From a virus: DNA of 24,734 nt. A program made the translations under genes and the position numbers. Each line of letters starts with the position of its first letter. The stretch's first letter is position 1. The DNA lies in the IMG/VR virus record IMGVR_UViG_3300043399_001520, positions 1 through 24,734 of that record; one strand, 5' to 3'. Shown one piece after another: positions 1 to 5,996 of this stretch. Under the pieces are notes generated by a model. It was not told where the DNA came from. It did no database searches and saw only the letters and a program-made list of their open reading frames with translations.

Positions 1-1
1 G

Positions 2-211
2 TTTGAGGCTGCTGTGGAAGAGACGCAGGGCTGGGGTTCGGAGATCGAATCAGAGCTGACTACTCTGTTGGACCCTGAATGCTACGCCGTTGAAGAATCC
101 CGTCTCAGCACTATCGAGTCAATAGAGACGAGCGTGAAGGCGCTGCGGACGTACGTCCGCATTCTCAAGCGTGTGTCTGCAAAAATCGTGGATCTCAAAA
201 AAGCCAAGTAG
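2..211 (+). CDS. Hypothetical protein, 5'-partial
   Basis: The frame is open from the first bases of the window to the TAG at 209-211, so this is probably the C-terminal end of a gene that starts upstream. An internal GTG at 14 would give 65 residues but has no convincing SD in view. The visible part is charged and helical (EIESELTTLL, then a Lys/Arg-rich end ILKRVSAKIVDLKKAK), which could form a coiled coil. No family was recognised. The next gene starts 39 nt downstream with its own SD, so the two are probably co-transcribed. Confidence 0.55.
   Translation, partial: FEAAVEETQGWGSEIESELTTLLDPECYAVEESRLSTIESIETSVKALRTYVRILKRVSAKIVDLKKAK
144..161. repeat. 18-bp perfect palindrome
   Basis: TGCGGACGTACGTCCGCA reads the same on both strands with no spacer. 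It lies inside the 5'-partial gene and encodes part of LRTYVRI. Nine-bp arms with no loop are expected about 0.1 times in this length. It could be a dimeric protein site or only a coding coincidence. Confidence 0.6.
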
Positions 212-218
212 CTTTTTT
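197..218 (+). terminator. Possible weak terminator hairpin
   Basis: AAAAAAGC (197-204) pairs perfectly with GCTTTTTT (211-218) around a 6-nt loop, overlaps the TAG at 209-211, and is followed by another T-rich stretch (226-230). The stem is AT-rich and therefore weak. It could act as an inefficient or two-way terminator, but the next gene looks like part of the same run. Confidence 0.3.
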
Positions 219-250
219 GCTACTATTTTTCTTAGTCTCGGAGACTATCG

Positions 251-997
251 ATGGCAGGATATTTGTTCTATGACGGGCCGTCTATGCTGGACGGAGCCCC
301 GATCATTGGCGTAGCAACCACTGGCAGCGAAAACCCAAAGACCGGGCCGCTGCTGCAGACGTGGATTCTTCTGAGGGACCAACACCCGTTTGTCGGATCA
401 CACACCGGAGAGGATGCTTCTGTCTGCGGTGACTGCCCACTGCGTGGTCTTGTCGTCAACAGCCGCAACAAGCACCGATCGTGTTATGTGCAGATCCACA
501 GGGCCCCTGCAGCGGTGTGGAAGGCACATCGTCGCAGCCCCTACCCGCCACTGCCCAAACAGAGTGCGCTGTTGAAAGCGTACTCTGTGCGAATTGGTAG
601 CTACGGAGACCCCGTGGCGATCCCAATCCATTATTGGGAGAGGCTTTGGTCTCTCTGTGCAAACGAAGTGAGACCGGGATATACTCACCAGTGGCGAGAC
701 AGTCGTTTCCGGCACTGGTCTCGGCATCTCATGGCCTCAGTGGAATCTGAGGCAGACGCTATCGCAGCTCGCATCGCTGGATGGCGAACATTCCGGCTGA
801 TTCCATCGGTCGATCAGATATCCTCGGAGGAGATCCTGTGTCCCGCATCGCCGGAAGCCGGCAACAAAGCCACGTGCTCCACCTGTGGAGCGTGTGACGG
901 TAAAAAGTCAGAGTCAGACGGGCGCCGCGGCGTAGCGATCGTCCTGCATGGCTCACCCAACCGTGTGAAATCCGCAAAGGCGGCGCACATCATCTAG
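251..997 (+). CDS. Cys-rich conserved phage-type protein of unknown function
   Basis: A 248-residue protein from the ATG at 251, with GGAG at 240-243 and a 7-nt spacer. The N-terminal pattern (YDGPSMLDGAPIIGVAT, then NPKTG, QTWIL and TGEDASVCGDCPLRG) resembles a protein I know from other phages as an uncharacterised conserved protein; I cannot name the family precisely. Two Cys clusters suggest metal binding: CGDC near residues 59-62 with C78 nearby, and a C-terminal CPAS...CSTCGAC arrangement near residues 197-215 that looks like a zinc ribbon. There is no signal peptide or membrane segment, so it is probably cytoplasmic. It heads the run of small + strand genes. The second Cys cluster is encoded inside a strong hairpin at 871-896. 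Confidence 0.8.
   Translation: MAGYLFYDGPSMLDGAPIIGVATTGSENPKTGPLLQTWILLRDQHPFVGSHTGEDASVCGDCPLRGLVVNSRNKHRSCYVQIHRAPAAVWKAHRRSPYPPLPKQSALLKAYSVRIGSYGDPVAIPIHYWERLWSLCANEVRPGYTHQWRDSRFRHWSRHLMASVESEADAIAARIAGWRTFRLIPSVDQISSEEILCPASPEAGNKATCSTCGACDGKKSESDGRRGVAIVLHGSPNRVKSAKAAHII
559..588 (+). repeat. 12-bp hairpin in coding RNA
   Basis: ACAGAGTGCGCT (559-570) pairs with AGCGTACTCTGT (577-588) around the loop gttgaa. One of the twelve pairs is a G-U wobble that works in the coding-sense RNA but would be A-C on the other strand. Confidence 0.55.
871..896 (+). repeat. 12-bp hairpin over a zinc-ribbon coding segment
   Basis: CACGTGCTCCAC (871-882) pairs with GTGGAGCGTGTG (885-896) through ten Watson-Crick and two G-U pairs, leaving a 2-nt spacer (in practice a 4-nt loop with one pair fewer). 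The wobbles are compatible only with the coding-sense RNA. The segment encodes the CSTCGAC cluster. Confidence 0.5.
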
Positions 998-1007
998 GAG
1001 ATTGGTC

Positions 1008-1421
1008 TTGTACCGAGTTCTTTTGCATTTTGCTGACGGGTATATGTACACAATGAATGTCGACAGCGAATGGGCGGAGGTGCTTGAAAGGCTGATGTTG
1101 GTTGACATCATCTGCCCCGACGAGGTCGAGCGCAGAGTCACTCGCATCTCTCAGCACCTCACGGACAACGAGGTGTGTTCGCACCTGTTGAACGCACAGT
1201 CCTGCATCAGCAAGCATTTTGCGACATATCCAGCAGTGACTTGGAGCGTCGACCTGAGAAACCGCATCGCTGTCTCATCTGTCGGGTGTACGCTGACCGT
1301 GTCCGTACCGGATACAGATGAGCCGAACGTCACCTGCTTACGTGTCGCGATTGGCTGTCTTCGCGACTCGGAAGCTCACCGGATTCTGCATGCTGCTGGA
1401 GTGCCGGCGTGCCTTACCTGA
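1008..1421 (+). CDS. Hypothetical protein
   Basis: A 137-residue protein. The TTG at 1008 is chosen because AGGAG (996-1000) lies 7 nt upstream; the TTG at 1002 would sit almost on the SD. The SD overlaps the TAG of the preceding gene (995-997), which suggests coupled translation. The protein begins LYRVLLHFADGYMYTMNVDSEW, mixes beta and alpha segments and contains six Cys, with no recognisable motif, signal peptide or membrane segment. Its end overlaps the next gene by 13 nt. No family was recognised. Confidence 0.7.
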   Translation: MYRVLLHFADGYMYTMNVDSEWAEVLERLMLVDIICPDEVERRVTRISQHLTDNEVCSHLLNAQSCISKHFATYPAVTWSVDLRNRIAVSSVGCTLTVSVPDTDEPNVTCLRVAIGCLRDSEAHRILHAAGVPACLT

Positions 1422-1747
1422 TTGAGATAGCCAACGACCCCCCACTCGTTGTGCTCAGGCACGGCGAGTGGGATTCTTTCGACGCGATCAGGGCACAAGA
1501 CCTGTCTATCAATTGGCCAGCTGCAAGAAGCTGCACCACTTGGAACAGGCTGGTAGATGTGCCTGTGCCGCTGCAGAAATGGTATCGCCTGCTTGTTGAA
1601 GAATTCAGCAACAGGCTGTACCTCTGTGAAAACGGCTCTGTGTGGACCACCGCTGTCTCCCCCGACGGGGTGCGGTGGGCCACGAAACCTGTCAGGTTCC
1701 ACGCGAACATGACATACCTGTATGACTTTGCCATTCGAGAGGTGTGA
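1409..1747 (+). CDS. Hypothetical protein
   Basis: A 112-residue protein from the GTG at 1409, with GGAG (1398-1401) 7 nt upstream. It overlaps the upstream gene by 13 nt, so its translation probably depends on that gene. It is rich in Trp and aromatic residues (HGEWDSFDAI, SINWPAA, TTWNRLVDVPVPLQKWYRLL), suggesting a compact alpha/beta fold. No family was recognised. A 14-bp hairpin (1441-1472) begins 32 nt after the start codon and could slow early elongation or affect mRNA stability. Confidence 0.7.
   Translation: MPYLIEIANDPPLVVLRHGEWDSFDAIRAQDLSINWPAARSCTTWNRLVDVPVPLQKWYRLLVEEFSNRLYLCENGSVWTTAVSPDGVRWATKPVRFHANMTYLYDFAIREV
1441..1472 (+). repeat. 14-bp tetraloop hairpin just inside a gene start
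   Basis: CCCACTCGTTGTGC (1441-1454) pairs with GCACGGCGAGTGGG (1459-1472) around the loop TCAG. Twelve pairs are Watson-Crick and two are U-G wobbles that are valid only in the coding-sense RNA. There is no following T run, so it is not an ordinary terminator. Confidence 0.65.
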
Positions 1748-1748
1748 C

Positions 1749-1943
1749 TTGTCAGAAAAAGGATTAGTGCTGACTGTACCTGTTGGCCGTCATGCTGTCA
1801 TCAACCCAGGCCCTAACCAGCTGAGGGTGGAGGTAGCACGCGTTTCGGGTGATAAGGTACGACTGAGATTCCTTGGTGACCGAGAGTGTTACAAGGTCAT
1901 TCGTGATTCACTCGTACACGAAGAGGATGTTGACATTGTCTGA
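1749..1943 (+). CDS. CsrA-family RNA-binding regulator (divergent)
   Basis: A 64-residue protein. The TTG at 1749 is chosen because GAGAGG (1737-1742) lies 6 nt upstream; the in-frame ATG at 1722 has no comparable SD and lies inside the preceding gene. The sequence fits the CsrA/RsmA pattern: LVLT at the N-terminus, a VG pair, alternating beta strands, GDKVRL in the middle and VIRDSL where CsrA has VHREEI. CsrA dimers bind GGA motifs in mRNA hairpin loops, often at ribosome-binding sites, and alter translation or stability. The Arg of the VHREEI region is retained, but the Arg after LT (R6 in E. coli CsrA) is Val here, and there is a short insertion (NPGPN) in the first turn. RNA specificity may therefore differ. 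The ATG-extended form would have 73 residues. Confidence 0.65.
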   Translation: MSEKGLVLTVPVGRHAVINPGPNQLRVEVARVSGDKVRLRFLGDRECYKVIRDSLVHEEDVDIV

Positions 1944-2082
1944 GATCATCGCTGGATACGCAGTCCCCACGGCGATGCTGGTACTCGTTGCCGGTGTCGT
2001 TGTGAAGGCCTGCGTGACGTTGTGGGGTGTGCATCAAACCGAAAAAACTCAAGGATACCGGAGGGTCAAATGGCGAAAATGA
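1936..2082 (+). CDS. Small one-pass membrane peptide
   Basis: A 48-residue peptide from the TTG at 1936, with AAGAGG (1921-1926) 9 nt upstream; an ATG at 1927 would add three residues but touches the SD. It overlaps the end of the CsrA-like gene by 8 nt. Nearly half is one hydrophobic helix (IIAGYAVPTAMLVLVAGVVVKA), followed by a basic tail ending GYRRVKWRK, which by the positive-inside rule places the C-terminus in the cytoplasm. Its size and layout fit a small phage membrane effector or a regulator of a host membrane protein. No specific function can be assigned. Confidence 0.6.
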   Translation: MSEIIAGYAVPTAMLVLVAGVVVKACVTLWGVHQTEKTQGYRRVKWRK

Positions 2083-2642
2083 GCGACCGTCCACGGGACT
2101 GCCGAGACTGGCAGCCTTGGTGGCGGCATGTTGTGATGGTTGACGTTGAAAAGAACACATGTGAAGCTGTCGTGTGGGAGATCTGCCGCTCCCGTGCCAA
2201 CCGTTGCTGGATGATACGCAGCGTCACCGTGCATTTGCAGGGACACCAGGAGCAACGATCACCCGGCGCGAGTCGGTGTGTGCCTGTCGAGGTGGGCCAC
2301 CAGTGCTACGGGTTGGCACTGGCATATGACTCGCAAGCGAACCAGGCAGCGACTCCCGACCTGTTCAAGACAGGGATCCCCTTTGCTATAGAGCCAGAGC
2401 CCCAAGTGGTCCTGCAAGACTCTTGGTTCGATGGCCGACCACACAAGATTGTTTGGCCTCCCGGTGTGTTCGCGCTGCACATGGCGTTGCGTAGGGCCTG
2501 CCGAACGCGGCGTGTGCGGTGCAACATCAGCGTCACCAAACCGCCCAGTGGGTGGATCGTGAAAAACATCGTCCCCGAAACACCAGCAGAGCTGCTGTTC
2601 TGCACAACAGGAGCGGCATGTGCCACACGTCATCCCCGATGA
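2070..2642 (+). CDS. Hypothetical protein, Trp/Cys-rich
   Basis: A 190-residue protein. The ATG at 2070 is chosen because GGAGG (2060-2064) lies 5 nt upstream; the ATG at 2079 is further away. It overlaps the preceding membrane peptide by 13 nt. The protein has a Trp-rich start (DWQPWWRHVVMVDV), a basic middle segment and several scattered Cys, with no membrane segment or signal peptide. No family was recognised. Its end overlaps the next start by 23 nt, so it belongs to the same tightly coupled run. Confidence 0.7.
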   Translation: MAKMSDRPRDCRDWQPWWRHVVMVDVEKNTCEAVVWEICRSRANRCWMIRSVTVHLQGHQEQRSPGASRCVPVEVGHQCYGLALAYDSQANQAATPDLFKTGIPFAIEPEPQVVLQDSWFDGRPHKIVWPPGVFALHMALRRACRTRRVRCNISVTKPPSGWIVKNIVPETPAELLFCTTGAACATRHPR

Positions 2643-3357
2643 GCCTTGGCCAGACCGCCCACAACCGTCGGACTCTAAACCTGAGTCGCAGTACGACCAA
2701 TACGGTGATGGGCAAACGTGGGAGTTTAGTCAGCCCCAAGACTGTAAGAACGTCGGCCACCTGCAGATCACGCTTTTGCGTCATGCAAAAATCCGCGGGT
2801 GGAACGTGCGCAGTAGCGTGAGCGGGGGCCGGCTGCGGTTTCAACGGCTACCGCTGCTGCCTGTTGTGATCGAGATGTGGGTGCCTTTTGAGCTCTACCT
2901 ACTGCTCAGCAGGGCAGACCGGCTGGACCTCGAAACAGATTGGGGGTATGTCCAGCACCTCTCCGCACTGGCTGCTGCCTTTGCGGCCGGAGACTGCAGT
3001 GCGGTCTTCCCCGAGTCAAACAGGAAGACTGCCCTGCGCCACCTGCACGAGGTGCAAGCTCATCTGATGCGAGGCTCGGACAAGCATTTGTATGCGACTC
3101 CGATCACCAGTGCGGTCAGCTGCCTGTGTTCCTCTGCAAAACACGATCAGAGGCGGGACTTGGCAATGGCAACGCACGTTCTTGATTCGTTGGAGTTTTC
3201 ATTGACGTACTGGCTTGTTGACGCGTGTCGCGAGTGTTTTGCGGCAGCCCCGAATCCGGTTGTATTCGTACCACCAACTGACCGGGTGCTGAGAGGTCCT
3301 GACTTAGGCCCTCAAGGCATGCTCGTGTCGTGGTATGGAGCCAGCCGCACATTGTAG
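2620..3357 (+). CDS. Hypothetical protein
   Basis: A 245-residue protein from the GTG at 2620, with AGGAG (2609-2613) 6 nt upstream and inside the previous gene. The first 45 residues are polar and Pro/Gln/Asp-rich (PDEPWPDRPQPSDSKPESQ) and are probably disordered. The rest is mainly helical (FELYLLLSRADRLDL, YVQHLSALAAAFAAGD, HLHEVQAHLM). No catalytic motif was recognised. A 10-bp hairpin with one coding-sense G-U pair lies at 3001-3032. Confidence 0.7.
   Translation: MPHVIPDEPWPDRPQPSDSKPESQYDQYGDGQTWEFSQPQDCKNVGHLQITLLRHAKIRGWNVRSSVSGGRLRFQRLPLLPVVIEMWVPFELYLLLSRADRLDLETDWGYVQHLSALAAAFAAGDCSAVFPESNRKTALRHLHEVQAHLMRGSDKHLYATPITSAVSCLCSSAKHDQRRDLAMATHVLDSLEFSLTYWLVDACRECFAAAPNPVVFVPPTDRVLRGPDLGPQGMLVSWYGASRTL
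3001..3032 (+). repeat. 10-bp hairpin in coding RNA
   Basis: GCGGTCTTCC (3001-3010) pairs with GGAAGACTGC (3023-3032), with nine Watson-Crick pairs and one G-U that is valid in the coding-sense RNA, around a 12-nt loop. Confidence 0.45.
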
Positions 3358-3371
3358 GAGAGGAGTAGTCC

Positions 3372-3725
3372 GTGTCCCAAGACACACCCATTTCAATCAG
3401 AATGCGTGGCTTTGCGCGGTTGAGCAGGAATTATCGACAGCGGCTGATCCGAGAAGCTAAGGACGCACAGCGGCTTTTTAGAAATCTACCAGAGCGACAA
3501 TGCTGCTGGGGCGGCCTGACTATCGCAGAGATGGAGAAAGCACACATTATGTCGCAAGACTGGGAATCCCGTCGGCAGCAGGCCGTGTCTGAACTGCTGA
3601 GCCGCGGGTACACTCTCGGCCGGAAGAAAGACCCAAGCGGTACGTTCCGCACCGGGTGGTGGTGTGATAGCCGCTGGATCGCAGAGACAGCGGAAGAGGC
3701 CCTTCGTTTCGTCAACGGTAACTGA
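3372..3725 (+). CDS. Small basic hypothetical protein
   Basis: A 117-residue protein from the GTG at 3372, with AGGAG (3361-3365) 6 nt upstream. The N-terminal half is strongly basic and helical (RMRGFARLSRNYRQRLIREAKDAQRLFRN), which fits nucleic-acid binding. The C-terminal half contains LLSRGYTLGRKKDPSGTF and a short Trp-rich segment (TGWWCDSRW). No family was recognised. The start codon lies in a short hairpin in which GTGTC pairs with GACAC (3372-3385). Confidence 0.65.
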   Translation: MSQDTPISIRMRGFARLSRNYRQRLIREAKDAQRLFRNLPERQCCWGGLTIAEMEKAHIMSQDWESRRQQAVSELLSRGYTLGRKKDPSGTFRTGWWCDSRWIAETAEEALRFVNGN

Positions 3726-3740
3726 AGAAAGGTTTGTTGC

Positions 3741-4046
3741 ATGCCAATTCCAAAGAGCATCGTAGATCAGTCCGTATCAATCCTCAACGAGTCGTTTGAT
3801 AAATACAAGACTGCCTGCTACGGAGACAGAGAACTACCGGCGGATCAGCTGCACGAGGTAAGGCGTGCTTACCTGAGTGGGATGATCTGGTATGTATCGA
3901 AGATGGAGCATACGTCACTGATGTTGCCAATCCTCTGCGAAGCGGTCGCAAAGATACTGGAACTCGACTCCAGCATCATCGAAGCCACCGCCTCCATCGA
4001 TCTCGTCACCGCAGTGATTGGTAAATCGCCTGTAAAAGACGGCTGA
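3741..4046 (+). CDS. Hypothetical helical protein
   Basis: A 101-residue, mostly helical acidic protein from the ATG at 3741, with GAAAGG (3727-3732) 8 nt upstream. It is the last gene before the terminator at 4073-4104. It has no signal peptide, and the hydrophobic stretch LMLPILCEAVAKIL is amphipathic rather than clearly membrane-spanning. No family was recognised. A 7-bp hairpin (AGGTAAG with CTTACCT, 3856-3874) lies inside it. Confidence 0.65.
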   Translation: MPIPKSIVDQSVSILNESFDKYKTACYGDRELPADQLHEVRRAYLSGMIWYVSKMEHTSLMLPILCEAVAKILELDSSIIEATASIDLVTAVIGKSPVKDG

Positions 4047-4072
4047 CACTGTCTTGGCTTGTGCCGCGGTTC

Positions 4073-4104
4073 ACGCCCCGGAGGTCGGCCGGGGCGTTTC
4101 TTTG
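4073..4104 (+). terminator. Intrinsic terminator of the left-arm run
   Basis: ACGCCCCGG (4073-4081) pairs perfectly with CCGGGGCGT (4089-4097) around a 7-nt loop and runs directly into TTCTTT. The T-rich side is on the + strand, so it ends + strand transcription 27 nt after the 101-aa gene. No T run serves the opposite direction. Confidence 0.85.
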
Positions 4105-4137
4105 AGACAACCAGCAAGGAGAGGCGGGAGGTATCAG

Positions 4138-4245
4138 ATGCAAAACCACAAGGTTGATATCGCAATGGTGTTCATGGTGTTGGCAGTAGTTGCCAACACA
4201 GCTGCAGTCGCGATGATCGTATGGGAGCTTATTCGCCTGTGGTGA
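4138..4245 (+). CDS. 35-residue one-pass membrane peptide
   Basis: The ATG at 4138 follows GGGAGG (4126-4131) with a 6-nt spacer, one of the best SDs in the window, which argues that this very short ORF is translated. The product has a polar start (MQNHKVDI), one long hydrophobic helix (VFMVLAVVANTAAVAMIVWEL) and the end IRLW. It lies after the terminator, so it would be expressed by read-through or from its own promoter, and it ends 8 nt before the convergent helicase gene. Phage peptides of this type can be holin-like, toxins or modulators of host membrane proteins; nothing here decides between these. Confidence 0.5.
   Translation: MQNHKVDIAMVFMVLAVVANTAAVAMIVWELIRLW
4177..4199. repeat. 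9-bp inverted repeat inside the 35-aa gene
   Basis: GTGTTGGCA (4177-4185) pairs with TGCCAACAC (4191-4199) around GTAGT. It lies between the convergent transcription units. Without a T run it is not a standard terminator, though it could help end transcription from the right. Confidence 0.5.
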
Positions 4246-4253
4246 CTCAGCGG

Positions 4254-5690
4254 TCACCTCGCGGCCGGTGCATACCCCTTTAATCGAGCGTAGTCCCGAA
4301 GGTGCAGCAGCAAGTCGTCCTGCATCTCGACCTTGTCTGAAATCCGCTGCCAAATGAGCTCGTGGACCGTTCCTTTGGCGCACAGTTTATGGATCCGGAC
4401 GGTCGAACCAACGCCCATGCGCCACACACGAGCGTTGAATTGCTGGTAGTACTCGCTGCTGTCCGTCGGTCCAAACCAAACGATGTCCCGGCAGCTGCCC
4501 TTCTGCATGTTCACCCCATGAGCCATCGACATGGGGTGAACAGCCAGCACGTTCGGGCGGAGCGTGTCACTGTTCCACCGTTCGACAATGTCCGCAGTTT
4601 CACGGGCCGACACCCCACCGGCAACCCACCGCATCTCGGGGAACGCGCGGCGAAGGCTCTGCAACTCGTGTGTGAAGTGGAAGGCCACCAGCAGTGGCTT
4701 GTGATTCAGCTCTTCGTGCAGATCCACCACCGCGTCTACCATCTCGCTGTGCACCTGATGGGCCTGTTTCTGCTCGTCGTAGATATGCCCGCTGGCGATC
4801 TGCCGACAACACATGTATTTTGCTGCGGCGTTACTCGCCTCGCGAGGGTCGCCACTCTGCAGCGTAACAAACATTCGTTTTTCCATATCCTCGTACGCAG
4901 CGCGTGCGCTTGGTGGCAGGTCGACGTACACCAGCTTTTCGATCTTTTGCGGCATGCTGAGATAGTCCTGTATGTCCAGCCGCAGGCACATGGGTGCTAC
5001 TTCCTGATCGAACCGCCCCTCGTATGCAGGGTGAATGGTCCATCGGTTGTGGTCGCGGTCCCCCTCCGCTGCACAGAACCTCCGGCGAAAAGTTGTCACA
5101 TCTTTTCCAAGAGGACATTGTTCCCCGTTGAGTAGCCACAGCTGAGGGAACAGGTCCGCTTTGTTGTTCGGTGTCGGTGTGCCGTTCATGATCACCTTGA
5201 ACGGGATGCTCTGTGCCAGCTTTCGCATCGCGATTGATCGCTGGGCACTCCACGTACGAAAGCTGCCGCTCTCGTCAACCACCAGCAAATCCCACGGAAG
5301 CCTTTCGCGACCAGCAACACTCTTAGCCAGCCAATCCATCGCATCCCTGTTAATTATGTGAATGTTTGCCTGCGTGGCGAGCGCTTTGCGACGGTCGAAC
5401 ACATTCCCCACAGCCACGGCGTGCGTCATATGCCGGAAGTTGCTCCAGGTTGCAACCTCGGTTGGCCAGACGTGCCTGCACACGGTTTTCGGCGCCACGA
5501 TCAGGGTGCGTGACGGGAACCCAAACTCTCGCATCTGCCGGATCCACTCCAACACGATGGCCGTCTTGCCCATGCCGGGGTCCAGGAACAGCGCACCGCC
5601 GCCACTACTGTTACCGGAAAGCAGCGTGCGATTGTGCAGGAATTTTATGGCGCTTTGTTGGTACCGGAGAGGCGTCCACTCTTTCATCAT
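4254..5690 (-). CDS. SNF2-type DEAD-like helicase/ATPase
   Basis: A 478-residue superfamily 2 ATPase of the compact phage SNF2 type. Visible motifs in order: Q-like start LRYQQSAI (8-15); Walker A DPGMGKT (37-43); Ia TLIVAPKT; motif II VVDESGS (138-143, where many relatives have DEAH); motif III NGTPTPN (169-175); then the second RecA domain with a motif V-like HGVNMQKG and motif VI QQFNARVWRMG. It should couple ATP hydrolysis to movement on DNA during phage replication or repair. The start is placed at the ATG at 5690 (GGAG at 5696-5699, 5 nt spacing); the ATG at 5687 is equally possible, while the upstream GTG overlaps the SD. It overlaps the VRR-NUC gene by about 80 nt. It is last in the replication cassette, as in related phages. 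Confidence 0.93.
   Translation of the reverse strand: MMKEWTPLRYQQSAIKFLHNRTLLSGNSSGGGALFLDPGMGKTAIVLEWIRQMREFGFPSRTLIVAPKTVCRHVWPTEVATWSNFRHMTHAVAVGNVFDRRKALATQANIHIINRDAMDWLAKSVAGRERLPWDLLVVDESGSFRTWSAQRSIAMRKLAQSIPFKVIMNGTPTPNNKADLFPQLWLLNGEQCPLGKDVTTFRRRFCAAEGDRDHNRWTIHPAYEGRFDQEVAPMCLRLDIQDYLSMPQKIEKLVYVDLPPSARAAYEDMEKRMFVTLQSGDPREASNAAAKYMCCRQIASGHIYDEQKQAHQVHSEMVDAVVDLHEELNHKPLLVAFHFTHELQSLRRAFPEMRWVAGGVSARETADIVERWNSDTLRPNVLAVHPMSMAHGVNMQKGSCRDIVWFGPTDSSEYYQQFNARVWRMGVGSTVRIHKLCAKGTVHELIWQRISDKVEMQDDLLLHLRDYARLKGYAPAAR
4508..4542. repeat. 13-bp perfect inverted repeat in helicase gene
   Basis: TGTTCACCCCATG (4508-4520) and CATGGGGTGAACA (4530-4542) form a perfect 13-bp stem around a 9-nt loop. 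The repeat encodes the motif V region (VHPMSMAHGVN). A match this long with a short loop is very unlikely by chance in this length. Confidence 0.75.
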
Positions 5691-5982
5691 TATCACTCCA
5701 GAATAGTCTTACAAAAGCAACGGCCTCTTTGCCTGTGTGGCACACGGCGGCACAGTACCCGTTCGCAACCAACCAGTTTATCTTCCGCTGCTGGCAGCTG
5801 GCGACGACGCTGCCTTCTTTCTTTGGCCGTTTCATTTCGATGTACAGCGGGTAGCCAAGACCCGGAATGAGCACCATTCGATCTGGCCACCCCTTGTCCG
5901 CCTTCACCACAAATTTTACGCACTGGATGCCGCGAACCTTACACCACCGACGGAGGTACCTTTCGTGCGCACTTTCTCTCAC
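5611..5982 (-). CDS. VRR-NUC domain nuclease
   Basis: A 123-residue stand-alone VRR-NUC protein of the PD-(D/E)XK fold. The catalytic pattern is visible as GWPDR (D34), YIEMKRP (E49, K51) and the downstream Gln helix (Q64/Q65 before the Lys-Ile helix). Members cut branched or structured DNA, and phage versions usually sit between a polymerase and a SNF2 helicase, as here. The start is the GTG at 5982, overlapping the polymerase TGA as GTGA, with GGAGG at 5991-5995 (minus reading) 8 nt upstream. That SD can pair with a complementary segment inside codons 8-11 (5951-5996), which may restrict translation. The last 26 codons overlap the helicase start. Confidence 0.92.
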   Translation of the reverse strand: MRESAHERYLRRWCKVRGIQCVKFVVKADKGWPDRMVLIPGLGYPLYIEMKRPKKEGSVVASCQQRKINWLVANGYCAAVCHTGKEAVAFVRLFWSDNDERVDASPVPTKRHKIPAQSHAAFR

Positions 5983-5996
5983 TTCCCGTACCTCCG
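5951..5996 (-). promoter_or_regulatory. SD:anti-SD hairpin at the VRR-NUC start
   Basis: In the minus-strand RNA CGGAGGTAC (5996-5988), which contains the SD, is perfectly complementary over 9 bp to GTACCTCCG (5959-5951) inside the gene. The start codon (5982) lies in the 28-nt loop. If the stem forms, the ribosome-binding site is masked. Upstream translation of the polymerase gene would open it, giving coupled expression. Confidence 0.5.

Noticed and set aside
4241-4258. Terminator between the convergent genes (GGTGAC with GTCACC)
   Set aside because: The 6-bp stem has no T run on either strand and overlaps both stop regions, which is too weak to call.
4362-5135. Plus-strand 257-codon ORF opposite the helicase gene
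   Set aside because: It is a shadow of a clearly conserved SNF2-type frame, with no SD and no recognisable motif.
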